NCBI GenBank assembly: GCA_016748015.1
Contig: JAAOMT010000168.1
Location: 143,108-154,507 of the forward strand
Origin: Geosiphon pyriformis
Lineage: Eukaryota; Glomeromycota; Glomeromycetes; Archaeosporales; Geosiphonaceae
DNA: 11,400 nt
Direction: 5' to 3'
Shown piece by piece: positions 1-9,480 of this stretch. Both the position numbers and the translations under genes were made by a program. The notes beneath the pieces were generated by a model. That model worked only from the letters and a program-made list of their open reading frames with translations. It searched no databases and had not been told where the DNA came from. Position 1 is the stretch's first letter. Each line of letters opens with the position of its first letter.

Positions 1-367
1 TTTTTACAAAAAATTTCGACTGTAAATTATCTAATAATATAAAAAAAATAATGAAAAAAATTATAATTAAGAAAAAAAATAAAAAATTATACTAAAAAAG
101 TTATTTTGAATTTAAGCTTAAAGATTATTAATAATTAATAAAATTAGTAACTAATTAATTTTAAAATATTAGTATATAAAAATAAGTTTCAAAGTAATAA
201 TTTAAAAAGTTTATGTTTTCAATATAAGTTTTATTTAAATTGATTTATAACAAAAATATTTTAAGTTTAAGTAAAGATTAATTTTAACAAAAATATATTT
301 TTATAAAAAAAAAGTTTTTTTATTATTATAATATTATTCTATAATTTAACACTTTTTTTCTATTAAT
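1..367. other. AT-rich flank with no recognisable gene
   Basis: The stretch is almost entirely A and T with long homopolymer runs and very few G or C. I found no credible reading frame on either strand and no similarity to the retrotransposon family that fills the rest of the window. It lies outside the 5' end of the + strand element and is probably either pre-insertion target DNA or a relic too decayed to read. Confidence 0.6.
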
Positions 368-488
368 ATTTTGATAAACTAAAAATATATTTTGTCAAAC
401 AATAAATTATTTTTGTAAATTATAAATTATTTTAATAAACTGTTAAATATTTTGTTAAATTATTAAATATTTTATAAATTTTTAATGT
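368..488. repeat. Tandem repeat, about 20 bp x 6 units
   Basis: Six successive units start with ATTTT at 368, 389, 409, 429, 449 and 469, so the spacing is 21, 20, 20, 20 and 20 bp. Most continue as GnnAAAn and end in a TAAAT-like stretch. The units are diverged but the phase is kept. A 20-bp period is not a multiple of three, so this is not a coding repeat. It ends about 50-100 bp before the GC content rises at the retrotransposon 5' end. It could be an independent minisatellite or the outermost part of the element's 5' region; sequence alone does not decide. Confidence 0.65.
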
Positions 489-539
489 TATATAATTTAA
501 TATATTATATAATTTAATTATATTTGTGTTTAGTACAAA

Positions 540-681
540 TTAAAAACTTCTTTCTCTCCTTCATTTAAAATTTCCAAAAAAAAGTTAAGAGTTTTTTGAA
601 AAGAAGTTTTTTACCATTCAGTATGATAAATTAAAACTGTTTTTCGATTTCGAGGCCACTGTTGGTCTTAATATTGCTATC
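540..681 (+). promoter_or_regulatory. Probable 5' leader of the retrotransposon
   Basis: A pyrimidine-rich patch near 547-560 is followed by an AAAAAAAA run and a more balanced sequence leading to ORF1. Non-LTR elements usually carry an internal promoter in this position, but I see no motif that proves one. The ORF1 frame is open back to 589, after a TAA at 586-588, so the first ATG (682) may not be the true start. The protein could once have begun further upstream at a mutated or non-ATG codon. Confidence 0.4.
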
Positions 682-2461
682 ATGAAGAAAGCTGCCAAAG
701 AGTCTGGCTCTGGTGGTGGTCTTAGACCAGTTTTACCAAGAAAAAAGAGAAGGGATGGTGTCTTAGATGACGTTGTCGAAGCTAAGATGGATTCTACTGA
801 TGGTTCAGCTAGTCATTCTTGGGGTTCAGAAACTGGAAATATGACCAAGTCAGAAAGTGTGAATATGGAAGAGAAGTGTCTAGTGAAGGAGACCAGTTTT
901 CAACAAAAAAGTGAAGAGGAGCTTAGTGATAGCAATGCTGATATGACTCTCAAAAATCCCAAAAAGACTGTTACAAAGTGATCTCTTGGTAAACTCATTG
1001 ATACAATTAATTTCAGTGAGGAATGTGGTAATAATGATGATGTGTTAGATGAGTCATTCTCACTTTCTTCCCTTCTGTCTCTTAAGCCTGTGGTCCAAGT
1101 CTTGGTCAGGAAATCTTTTATGTTGGATATCAATCTGGTTGCAGTGGCTGGGAAATCTTCTCAAGAAAAACTAAATTTTGGCAGAAAAATTTTTTCTGGT
1201 GTGAATGGTTTTGGGGGGGCCTCTACTCCCTCAAAATTTGGTAACATAATCTGTGCTACCTTCACTTCTAATGAAGGCAAATGATTGTAGTGTTGTGGTG
1301 AATACTGGTTTCAAGTATTCTGGCAACAATTATATGAATTGGTCAATTGTGCTGAAGAAAATTCCTGTGAGAACATCTTTAAAGACTGTGCATACAGCTG
1401 TGTCTGAGTTTGATAAGATTGTGAAAATCAGAATGCAATTGGTGGGTTTGTGGCAAAAAGCAATTGTTGATTTGGAAAATCAAAATCAGGCTGATCTCTT
1501 GGCTTCTAAGTGGTCCATTCTTATTGGGAAAGATGTGGTTTGTGTGATCAGAGCTGATATGGATAAACAAACATGGGATGCCAGAGATGAGTTTAGGGCT
1601 TTGTTCTACACTCTTCCTATGAGAACAACTGCTCATAATCTATGGGGTTTTATTGGTTTAGTTAGTGGAAAGACGTGTGTCATTGATCATAATTCTGTCA
1701 GCTATTTATGTGGTCACTGTACAACTGTGTGCTTTGGTTCTAGGTCTGATCTAGTTGATGTGATGAAAATGACTCCCATTATAAAAAGTGTTGGTCTCTG
1801 TTGGTCTTGCCTCTCTTTGGCATTGTGTTTGGTTTGCAAGTGTCCTGGTTATACATCTCTTACCTGTGTTTTGGTTAAGGATAACTCAACTCTAAAGAAA
1901 AAAAAAGCTCCTCTTTCTACACATGACTGGGCCAGATTGGCCAATATTTATGCAAAGAAGTCTGCACCTATATCCTATCCATTGTCTTTTAGTGGCAAAA
2001 CCTGGGCTTTAGTGGTTGGTGCTTTTTCTGGTGTTTCTTCTCATCAGGTTTCTTCTTTTGGTTCCATAGAACATGGTAAACTTCTCTTTCTTGTTGTGAA
2101 TGATTTGGAAAGACAATTAATTGGCATTGAGAACAGTCTCATCAGTCTCATGAGACAAATTGTTAAGTTGGCTAAAAGGTTAGATTTACTCGTGCTGGCA
2201 GTTTCCCAGTCTAGCTTTGGATGTCAGCTGCCAGTGACCCCCCTATCACAGAATCAAGGGGAGGATATAGTAATGGGAGTGGATTTGGGTAAAGCCACTA
2301 GTGGCAAAACTGTTGTATTTAAGAACTCTTCAGCATCCCTCCATGTCATCAAGTTGGAAAATATGTTGAAGAGCCTCTTTAGGTCTGTGTTGAGCTTATT
2401 TGCCCACTTTGACAGTTTGGCTTTGGCTGGTGGTGCTTTTTCTTTATCCATTTCTCAATGA
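682..2461 (+). pseudogene. Retrotransposon ORF1 protein (RRM-like domains plus zinc knuckle), disrupted
   Basis: ORF1 proteins of this type bind the element RNA and act as chaperones in the ribonucleoprotein. Reading in order: a basic, NLS-like PRKKRR cluster near 737-756; an acidic low-complexity stretch; GKSSQEKL and FGGASTPSKF, which I recall as conserved in the family; an RRM-like block (about 1340-1560, including MQLVGLWQKAIV and WSILIGKDVV); a second such block (about 1600-1790); a degenerate zinc knuckle (1826-1867); and a C-terminal helical, probably coiled-coil stretch (about 2100-2190). The frame starts at the ATG at 682, is stopped by TGA at 979-981, resumes in the same frame to TGA at 1282-1284, and shifts by one near 1265-1280 into the frame that stays open to 2461. 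Its stop overlaps the ORF2 start. It cannot make a full-length protein. Confidence 0.88.
1826..1867 (+). other. Degenerate CCHC zinc knuckle of ORF1, His replaced by Tyr
   Basis: The codons read Cys (1826), x2, Cys (1835), x4, Tyr (1850), x4, Cys (1865), which is exactly the C-x2-C-x4-H-x4-C spacing of a retroviral-type zinc knuckle. The histidine position is TAT instead of CAT or CAC, a single C-to-T change. Loss of a zinc ligand should abolish folding of the knuckle. A neighbouring extra Cys sits inside the finger. In copies of the family that I recall, this position is His. Confidence 0.75.
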
Positions 2462-3201
2462 GTAGTCTGGTTTGGAAAATTGCCACATGTAATGTTTGGG
2501 ACATGAACAATCCTGCAAAACAGGATAATATTGTTCGTTGACATAAAGATATAGGCAATTTGATTTTAATTGTTATTGAGACTAAGTTGAAAAGTGGGAT
2601 CCATCTTTGAATTATAGACAAGTTTGATGGTGTTTGGGTTTTCACTTCTAGTTTGGATGTTGGTCATTTGGGTTCTGGTGTCGTGATTATTATGAACATT
2701 TTTTTGGCTTGACATGTGTATAAGATTTTGGATGTTTCTGGTTGGCTTCTTTTTATTAAATTACTCTTCAAAAATAAACTTTCTGTGTTAATTTTGGGAC
2801 TGTATGCTGGAGCATCTCTGGCAGTACATTTTTTTTAGGCAGGCAAGATTAATTCTATGATTGCAAAGGCTGTAAATGAATCTTCTTTTGTCATTTTAGG
2901 TGGTGATTTCAATGAAGATGGCTTTCACAAGAGTGCTAGCTTCAAAAAACGTTTTAACTTGGGTTTGGTCAATTCCTTGGGTGGGAGCTTAATGAGAAAG
3001 TCACTGACTTGGTGCAATTTACGTGGTGTCACCAAGACAATTGATTACGTGTTTGTCTCTTCTAATTTGGTTAATGCTATTATGGGTTGTGATATGATGA
3101 GTGTTGATGACTTCTTTGATACTAATCATAGACCTGTTTTAGTTTCTGTGGGTCTGGGTGGTTTGTTAGATGTTCAATTGAATTCACTGTGCAAGCAAGC
3201 A
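2458..3201 (+). other. APE-type endonuclease domain of ORF2
   Basis: This is the target-nicking domain. Visible active-site features are the Asn of CNV (2491), the Glu of ETK (2578), the GGDFN block with Asp 2905 and Asn 2911, and a DTNH block at 3118-3129 where the family has DTDH. In APE nucleases the Asp of the final (S/T)DH pair orients the catalytic His; here it is Asn (codon 3124-3126, GAT to AAT). Four in-frame stops (2539, 2608, 2710, 2836) interrupt the N-terminal half, while the section 2857-3249 is open. Confidence 0.88.
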
Positions 3202-3899
3202 AACAAGAATCATTGGAAATTTGATTTTAAAAATGCAGATGATACTAGATAGTGTGAGTTTAAAGTGTCTATAACGGCCAATACTGCCATGTTCTCGGAT
3301 GTATTCTCTTCGGCCATGAGGTTTTCAGATTTGGATGCAATATGGGACACTGTTTGCAAGATTGTGGTTCTCTCAGCAAATAGAACTTTCAAAAAGAAAT
3401 GGTTCAAAGATTTTGATAATGTTTACAATAAAGAGTCCTCTAAGTTTCATAAGTTGGAGTTGCTGGTTTCCAAGCTGGTTAAGGCTTCTTATTTGGTGTC
3501 TAGTGCTGACTTTGTTTTTTTGTTGGAAAGATGGAATGATCTTGACTCTTTTGGTGTGTTAGCAGTAAAATATCTTTTTCTTTTGGGTTCTAGTTTTGAT
3601 TCTATTTGGTCTGCTCTGGCCAAGACTAGGAAGTTATACCACTCCTTCAAGCTGTCAGAGTTCAGACACACTAAGGAGTCTCACATCAGGCTGGCTATCA
3701 ATAAAAGAATAGAAAGTTTTGAGTTGAACAAAAATTACATCATCAGGAGTGTTCTAGAGTGTTTTTTTTGCAAGGTTGTTCTGGATCATCTGGTAGTGGA
3801 TGATGAATTGATTTTGGAGCCTAATTTGGTTAAATCTAAGGTAGATGTGATTATGGAAGGATGAACCAGAAAACATAAGGTTGCATTTGATTTTTCTGA

Positions 3900-5105
3900 T
3901 GACTGGGTTTGCCAATATCAGCTGCTAGATTATGTGTTCAATGATGCTTTTTCTGGTGTCATGTGTTCAATTAGTTTTGACAAAATGTTTGCTGTGGTCA
4001 AGGATCTGCTTAATGGGAAGACTGCTGGTCTCTCTGGCATTTCTAATGAGCTGTGGAAACATTGTAACAAGTCTGTTTTGGATATGCTTCTGGTGCTTTT
4101 GAATTTTTGCTTGGTTGGTGAATCAATATCTGGACCTTAGAAGGAAGCTTGGATTTCAATGATTCCCAAACCATATGAATGGGAAGGTGTACTTACCAAC
4201 ACTCATTCTATTGTTTTGATTAAAACGGCCCAAAAGATTCTTTTCAAGATTCTTTCAGATAGAATTTCTTCTGCTTGTAGTACTTTTAATGTTCTTTGTG
4301 GGGACAATTTTTCCATTTTGAAAGGTAAAATGACACAGTCTCCCATTTTTGCCATTGGTTCAGTAGTTGAGAATGCGTTGAAAAAGAGCAGAGAACTTTG
4401 GCTGGTTTTACAAGACATGCATAAAGCTTATGACTTGGTTGGTTGGGAACATCTCAAGAGAAATCTGGTTAGGATCAAGATGTGTGACAAGTTTATAAGA
4501 TTTTTTGGTGGCATTTAGATGTTTGGGTTTTTGCTAATCTTGTTTTGAAGAAAGCAATCTCAGACAAACAGTTTGCATATTTGGTGTCTGTTGTCCTTTT
4601 CCCAATTATCTGTTACAAAACTCAGTTCAGTTATGTCCCACTTAGTGTATGTAATAAATGGGATGCTTTGATTTGCAAGGGCTTGAAGTTTAAGTCTAGC
4701 CTTCCACTCGATTTTCCCAATGATGCTTTTCACCATCTTTCTTTGTATGGGCTGAAAACTTTTAAACAGATTCAAACTAAAAGCAAGTCAGCATTGGTCA
4801 TTTCCTTTGTAAATTCTGTTGGTATTTTGGGTCATCTGTTCTTCCACAGGTCTCACAATCTTCAGGTTCTCAGCTGGTGCTCCCATCACCCTTTGCAGTT
4901 TCTGGCTTGTATTCGAGTCAGTCTTTCAAATAATTTTTTGTCAGGTGTGATCTGTATTTTTTTTGGGTACAAGTTGTCTCTGGGTGGTTCTCTGGCTGGT
5001 GCTTTTTGCTTTGGTGGTGGCACTTCTATGTCTCTGGTTCTCGGTAAACAATATTTTTTCAAGTGTGTTTCCTTACTTCATCACTATGGTATTGCATTCA
5101 TGGAG
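3900..5105 (+). other. Reverse transcriptase domain of ORF2, catalytic core deleted
   Basis: The fingers and first palm motif are present: GLSGISNELWKH near 4027-4062, MIPKPYEWEGVLTNT at 4159-4203, and motif A as QDMHKAYD with Asp codons at 4414 and 4432. The protein then runs to RFFGGI (ending 4515) and jumps directly to the segment DVWVFANLVLKKAI (4518 onward), which in the family lies beyond the FVDD motif. Motif B (DQGEVxSP type) and motif C are missing. The thumb-like remainder (VSDKQF to NNFL-type motifs, about 4557-4940) is present in the new frame. This enzyme cannot polymerise DNA. Confidence 0.88.
4515..4519 (+). other. Junction of an internal deletion of about 510 bp in the RT domain
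   Basis: Codons for FFGGI end at 4515. Codons for DVW begin at 4518 in a different frame, with the in-frame TAG at 4516-4518 arising at the join. In the - strand relic of the same family the corresponding points are at about 9373 and 8859, with 513 nt between them. About 171 codons are therefore missing here, including RT motifs B and C. I see no inserted sequence at the join. Confidence 0.85.
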
Positions 5106-5327
5106 TAGTTGCGAGACTGGGTTGGTACTGTTTTTAGTTGGAAAACCTTTAAAAGATGGAAACAGTTGGACCTGTGTGGTCCTGTCCCCCTCTAGTTTAA
5201 GCTTTCTGTTTGTTTTTTTGATAGTGTGGCAGCTTCTTTTTCTGGCCTTCCTCTGGTGGTTGGTCCGATTTCTTCTGATGTTTTACAATCTTGTAAGTTT
5301 GATGTCATTGGTAATAGTTTGTTGTGT

Positions 5328-5760
5328 GTTGGTGCTGCTCGTCTTTCTGTGTTTACAGATAGATCTTTGAGTGGCTTGAGTACTTCTGATATGAGAGCTG
5401 GCACTGCTGCATACTTTGAGAATATAGACTTGGGTTTGGGTGTGGAGATGTCAGGCTTGGTTTTTTCTATGATGATGGAGTTGCAAGTGATAACTTTAGC
5501 TCTCGAGTGTATTCTTTTCTTTTGTTTGGTCAATCTGTTCTCTGACAGCCAGGCAGCCTTGGATGCTTGCAGGTCTGAGTCTTCTTTGTTTCATCCGAAT
5601 TTCAGAAATAGATGTTGGATTGAACACCATCACATAATAAATGTCATTCGTCATAAAAATTTGGATGTAAACTGGATTAAAGTTAAAGACCACTCGGGAG
5701 TTTTGGGCTATGAACATGCTAATGCATTGGCTAAGACTGCTGTGTCATCTGGTAAGCATT
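5328..5760 (+). other. RNase H domain of ORF2
   Basis: This domain degrades the RNA strand of the RNA-DNA hybrid in some non-LTR clades. The motifs, in order, are FTDRS (Asp 5358), MELQ (Glu 5478), FSDSQAALDA (Asp 5544), a WIKVKDHSGVLG stretch and YEHAN at 5709-5723. The first three members of the D-E-D-D active site are present. The fourth, normally the Asp of NEHAD, is Asn (codon 5721-5723). The domain is open over 5226-5867, so it was lost by substitution rather than by stops. Confidence 0.87.
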
Positions 5761-6089
5761 TGCCACATATAGTTAATGGGTATTTTTTGGTGGCTGATGG
5801 TACTGCTGTTTCTGGTAACTCTAGACATTTCGTTTATGATGTTTTTTGGTCTGTTCATCATGCACATTAGAAGATTAGCTATGGTTCTTAGGTTGTGGCA
5901 GGTAGTCTTAGTGCTGATATTGATCAGTCCAGGTCATTGTTGGTTTGGCATCCAGATTCTCATCTGGCTGCTGGTTTCACCAATGTATGGACTGCTGGTT
6001 TATGTTTTTATTTCATGAAGACTTTACATCACCAGCTCCTGGTGGCTGTATAGAAGCATCTTTACAATAAGTATTATCTTAATGTTTTA

Positions 6090-6137
6090 TGTCTGTTCTG
6101 TGAGGACATTGAGATCTCAGATCATGCCTTTTCTTGT
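6090..6137 (+). other. C-terminal CCHC zinc finger of ORF2
   Basis: Cys codons at 6090 and 6099, a His at 6123 in an ISDHAF context and Cys at 6135 give C-x2-C-x7-H-x3-C. A finger after the RT/RNase H region is usual in several non-LTR clades and is thought to help bind nucleic acid. All four ligands are intact here, although stops at 6051 and 6189 lie on either side. Confidence 0.7.
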
Positions 6138-6632
6138 CTGTTTGAAGCTTTTGTTCATGCCCATTTGTTGGATACTCGTGTCTCTGCTTAGAAGACGTGT
6201 TCTAGTTTGTCTCATTCCTTCTTGTGCATTTTTCAGTTGTTGTATACTTGTGCTTCGAATGTGGACATTAGTGTTGCTCTGTGTAAGGGCTTTGTTTTCA
6301 GAGATTGGTTTAATGAGTCTGTTGCCATCCTCAAGGATCCCAAGGCTGTGAGCATATGTATAGTGAATTTTGTATGTAAGTTGTGTGCAATGTTTTGTGA
6401 GGAGGTTTGGCTGGTCCATACCAAATATCGGGTGTTCATAGAAAAAAAGAGGCTGATCCCAAGTAACAGCTCCATTCTTTCTTTGGTTTCTGGTCTCTCT
6501 TCAAGGCTTTTTGCTGGTGTAGTCAGGTTGTTAAATGTTGCCGATGCTTGTGGTATTGGTTTTGGGTTTCGTAAGTCTTGTTAGTTTTTTTTGGGTATTG
6601 GTAGCATAGTCTCTGTTTATATAAGTGCCTAG

Positions 6633-6764
6633 TATTGTTCTGATTGGTCTGAGTGGCTAGTTACATGTAGAAAATGCATGATTCATACCTAGTTTAGATT
6701 ATTTGAATAATGTATAGTACTAGGCTGCATTTGAACTTTACTCATTAAATGTTTAAAAAAAAAT
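6633..6764 (+). other. 3' UTR and A-rich tail of the + strand element
   Basis: Following the probable natural ORF2 stop (TAG 6630-6632) there are about 120 bp of unique sequence and then a run of A from about 6755. The same UTR is recognisable on the - strand at about 6959-6840. In a 22-column alignment of 6656-6677 with - strand 6934-6913, I count 16 identities; five of the six differences are G-to-A or C-to-T in the relic. A conserved 3' UTR fits its role as the RT recognition site for target-primed reverse transcription. Confidence 0.75.
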
Positions 6765-6839
6765 TAAATTAAATTATTAATTAAATAATAATTTAGATAA
6801 TTTGCTAAAATAATAAGTAATAAATCAAAATAATAATAT
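6765..6839. other. AT-rich connector between two tail-to-tail elements
   Basis: About 75 bp consisting only of short A/T words such as TTAAAT and AATAAT, with almost no G or C. It must contain the tails of both elements and whatever target DNA separated them. No duplication or other feature can be resolved. Confidence 0.55.
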
Positions 6840-7799
6840 ATGTTAATTAATAATAAAAATTATAAAAATAATTTTATTTTAATTAATATCTTAAATTTTA
6901 ATTAATAACAATATATTTACTATATATAATTAGCTATTTAACTAATTTAAACTACAATATACAGATATCACATTACTTATTATATTATTTATAGCAATAA
7001 AAAACAAATAATAAAATTATTTTTTAAATAAATTACTTAATTTTTTTTAATACCAAACAAAAAAATTATTTTACTTAAAATATAATTAAAAAGTTTTTTG
7101 ATATTAACCAGAGCTAAAATTTTTATTAACAAAATTCTGAATTTTTCTAACTTTATTCTAAGTTTTAAAATAAACAATCAAATTTGCTTTCTATAACCAA
7201 AAACTAAATTATATACAAAATTTATTATTTTAAAAAAAGCCAGTTTAGTATATTTAAAAGCCATTCTGACTTTAGTCACTTATAATTTGAACACAAAACT
7301 TTTACATAAAACTATATACAAATTTATATTAAAAACACTTAAAATTAAGTTTTAAAAAATAATAAAAGAAGACAAATTAGTATTAAACAAAAAGTATCAT
7401 AAAATTGAATATGCAATTAAAAAATTATATTATATTATTTGGTTTTCTTAACAGACAAAACTATAATTAAAAAATTTAATTTTATTATAATGTATACAAA
7501 AAACACTATGATAATGTTTATTATAAAGTTTTTTTAATAATTATTAATAGTTTATAATATAAAGTCTTTATAATATAGATATACAAACTTGTTATGAATT
7601 TGTTAGTAAAACTAGTTGCTATATATGAGTTAAGATGCCATATTAAGACTATTGCTTCTTAATTAATATTATTAACATACAAAAAACTTACTATATTAGG
7701 CACTAAAACTCATTTTTTATAAGATTTTTCAAACAATATTATCTAAAACAGCTTTTTTACCAGTTATTATATAGCTTTCAAACACATTAGTAAAAAGTA

Positions 7800-8110
7800 T
7801 TAAATCAAAATAAATTGTAAAATCTGCTAAAACATTGGCATGTTTATTGTTTACAATTTTTAAATATTTTTTTATTTTTATTTATTTAACAAACAAACTT
7901 TTATTATGAATAATATTAATCACATAATAACATTTTATTTAGTAAAAATTTTAAAGATCAAGTTTTAACAAATACAATTCAAAATAATAAGCATTAATAG
8001 TAACTTGGCTATCTAAAAAAATTTTAACATAAGAAAAAAAATACACACTTAAAAAACAAAATAAAAATTAATAATTCAGTTAAAACTAAGAAAAACAGAC
8101 TATTTACTTG
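7800..8110 (-). other. RNase H relic of the - strand element
   Basis: The - strand reads FLDSQ with Asp-Ser-Gln at 8013-8005, then a stretch ending YYVINII (family RRHIVNVI), and NNKHANVLAD near 7848-7820 (family NEHADVIA), with His-Ala-Asn at 7842-7834. The central Asp is kept and the last active-site Asp is Asn, as in the + strand copy. The order and spacing to the C-terminal block match the + strand element. Confidence 0.8.
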
Positions 8111-8859
8111 TATATTTATACCTAAATTTAAACTAAAAAAATATGTTATTGTATTAACAACAACAAAATATAACTAAAATTATTAACAAAATTATCTGTA
8201 AAGATTGATAAAATATTTGAATTATTATTTTTTAAAATAGATTTGATATCAAAAAAAATCTAACATATTTAATATACTTAACTTGAAAAGATAAATTAAA
8301 ATTTATAAAACTCTCTAAAAGTACAAATTTAAACATCAAAAAAATTAAAACTCTTAAAATTTTTCTAAAAAAAAACCCTTTTTTAAACTGTTTAAAAATT
8401 GTTTAGCTAATATTATTTCAAAATACTTCAAAAATTTGACAATTTTAGAATACTTAATAATCTTTATAATATCTAAAACAGAAAAATTATAATATTACTT
8501 AAAAACAATAATTTGTAAATTTATAATTTTATATTTAAAAACTATCTTAGAATGCTATTAATATTAGCAAAATTAACAATAAAAGCAATTTTATTTTTAA
8601 TTTAAGCTTAGTTAAAAGACTTTAGATTGTAAAATAAGAGATAATACATTATATTACTTGAAAAAGTTTTTGGCAAACCAGTATTAAACTTTAAATTATG
8701 CTTAATAATCAGGTTTTATTTTGTATATAAATATTTATTAACAAAACTAAATTGTATTTTATAGCACAAAATAAGATACAAAACAGCAGAAACCAAATAT
8801 GTAAATTGTTTGTTTAAAATAGTTTTTTATTAAACAATTACTAAAAAAAATTTTATATT

Positions 8860-9480
8860 AAAACTGGTTTTTTTAAAGTTAGATATTAAAAGATTTTTTA
8901 ATAATATATAAATTTCTAAATATTTATAAGGCTTATTAAATTTAATAATTAATATAGTGAAATTATTTATAATCAAATTAATTTTTAAGGTTTTTATATT
9001 AATAGATATAACAACAGTTTTATTTAAATTAATAGCTATATTATTAATATTAAAAAACTTATCAATAATATTCAAAATATTTTGCATAGCTAAATAACTG
9101 TGTTTAATTCAAATTGTATTATTAATAAAAACATATACTATTAAAAATAACATCAATTTTATATCAAATTCAACTTTATTGGTCTTAATTATATATTTAA
9201 AATCAATTTTATAACTAAAAAAATATTATGTTCTCAGACTTTATATAAAAATAGATTATAAAAAATTCTTCATATAAAAATAAAACATTTTACTTTAATT
9301 TAGATTATTATAAACTGTATACTTACTAATTAAGCCAAAATTTGTTATAATTTTGTTAATATAGCTATTATAAATATAATTAAAAAATTTAATAAACTTT
9401 AAACACATTTTAATTTTTAATAAGCATTTTTGCAGATGTAATTAATCTACTAAATTAAAATATCTACTAAAACCAAAAAA
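8860..9480 (-). other. RT catalytic core of the relic, FVDD changed to FINN
   Basis: This covers the end of motif A, motif B and motif C of reverse transcriptase, including the roughly 510 nt missing from the + strand copy. The motif B region (9300-9268) reads with a stop for Gln and Ser for Gly where the family has DQGEV. Motif C at 9129-9118 reads Phe-Ile-Asn-Asn; both catalytic Asp codons are AAT, each explicable by one G-to-A change from GAT. The following conserved Trp is TGA (9111-9109). No activity is possible. Confidence 0.85.

Larger units (their letters stand above)
2458..6632 (+). pseudogene. Retrotransposon ORF2 polyprotein (endonuclease-RT-RNase H), disrupted
   Basis: The ATG at 2458 overlaps the ORF1 stop as ATGA and opens a frame beginning MSSLVWKIATCNV, the expected start of an APE-type endonuclease. 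The same frame runs to the deletion near 4516 with stops at 2539, 2608, 2710, 2836, 3250, 3862 and 4138. After the deletion the protein continues in another frame to the probable natural stop at 6630-6632, with stops at 5106, 5193, 5868, 5889, 6051, 6189 and 6582. Nearly all stops can be explained as TGG to TAG/TGA, CAG to TAG or CGA to TGA, that is, single C-to-T changes on one strand or the other. There are almost no small indels. The intact product would be a single protein that nicks target DNA, primes cDNA synthesis from the nick and degrades the RNA template. Confidence 0.93.
540..6764 (+). mobile_element. Non-LTR (LINE-type) retrotransposon, near full length, inactive copy
   Basis: This two-ORF non-LTR element has the order ORF1 (RRM-like, zinc knuckle), APE-type endonuclease, reverse transcriptase, RNase H, C-terminal CCHC finger, short 3' UTR and A-rich tail. 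No long terminal repeats are seen. I recognise the proteins as an abundant family in Rhizophagus-type genomes; the presence of RNase H would fit an I- or Tad-like clade, which I cannot assign firmly. The left edge is placed where the sequence turns from pure AT to a mixed, pyrimidine-rich leader near 540-560; the exact 5' end is uncertain. The right edge is the run of A following 6755. I could not find a target-site duplication because both flanks are low complexity. GC is about 40% (25 of 60 in 1981-2040) against about 10% in parts of the flank. It is dead through stops, one frameshift and loss of the RT core. Confidence 0.93.

Noticed and set aside
368-488. A CRISPR-like array
   Set aside because: The units are contiguous with no spacers, are diverged and pure AT-rich, and the context is eukaryotic retrotransposon DNA.
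4963-5370. A highly hydrophobic + strand frame resembling a multi-pass membrane protein
   Set aside because: It is an out-of-frame shadow of ORF2 in T/G-rich sequence; the true frame here leads into RNase H.
540-6764. An active retrotransposon
   Set aside because: About fourteen stops in ORF2, stops and a frameshift in ORF1, and loss of RT motifs B and C rule out activity.
480-6850. A target-site duplication flanking the + element
   Set aside because: Short AT words are shared by both sides, but both flanks are so low in complexity that any match of this length is expected by chance.
8830-9087. An 85-codon open frame on the - strand that could be taken for a small AT-rich gene
   Set aside because: It matches the RT section just after motif C of the neighbouring family, and the match continues in the same frame on both sides through stops. 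It is a fragment of the relic.
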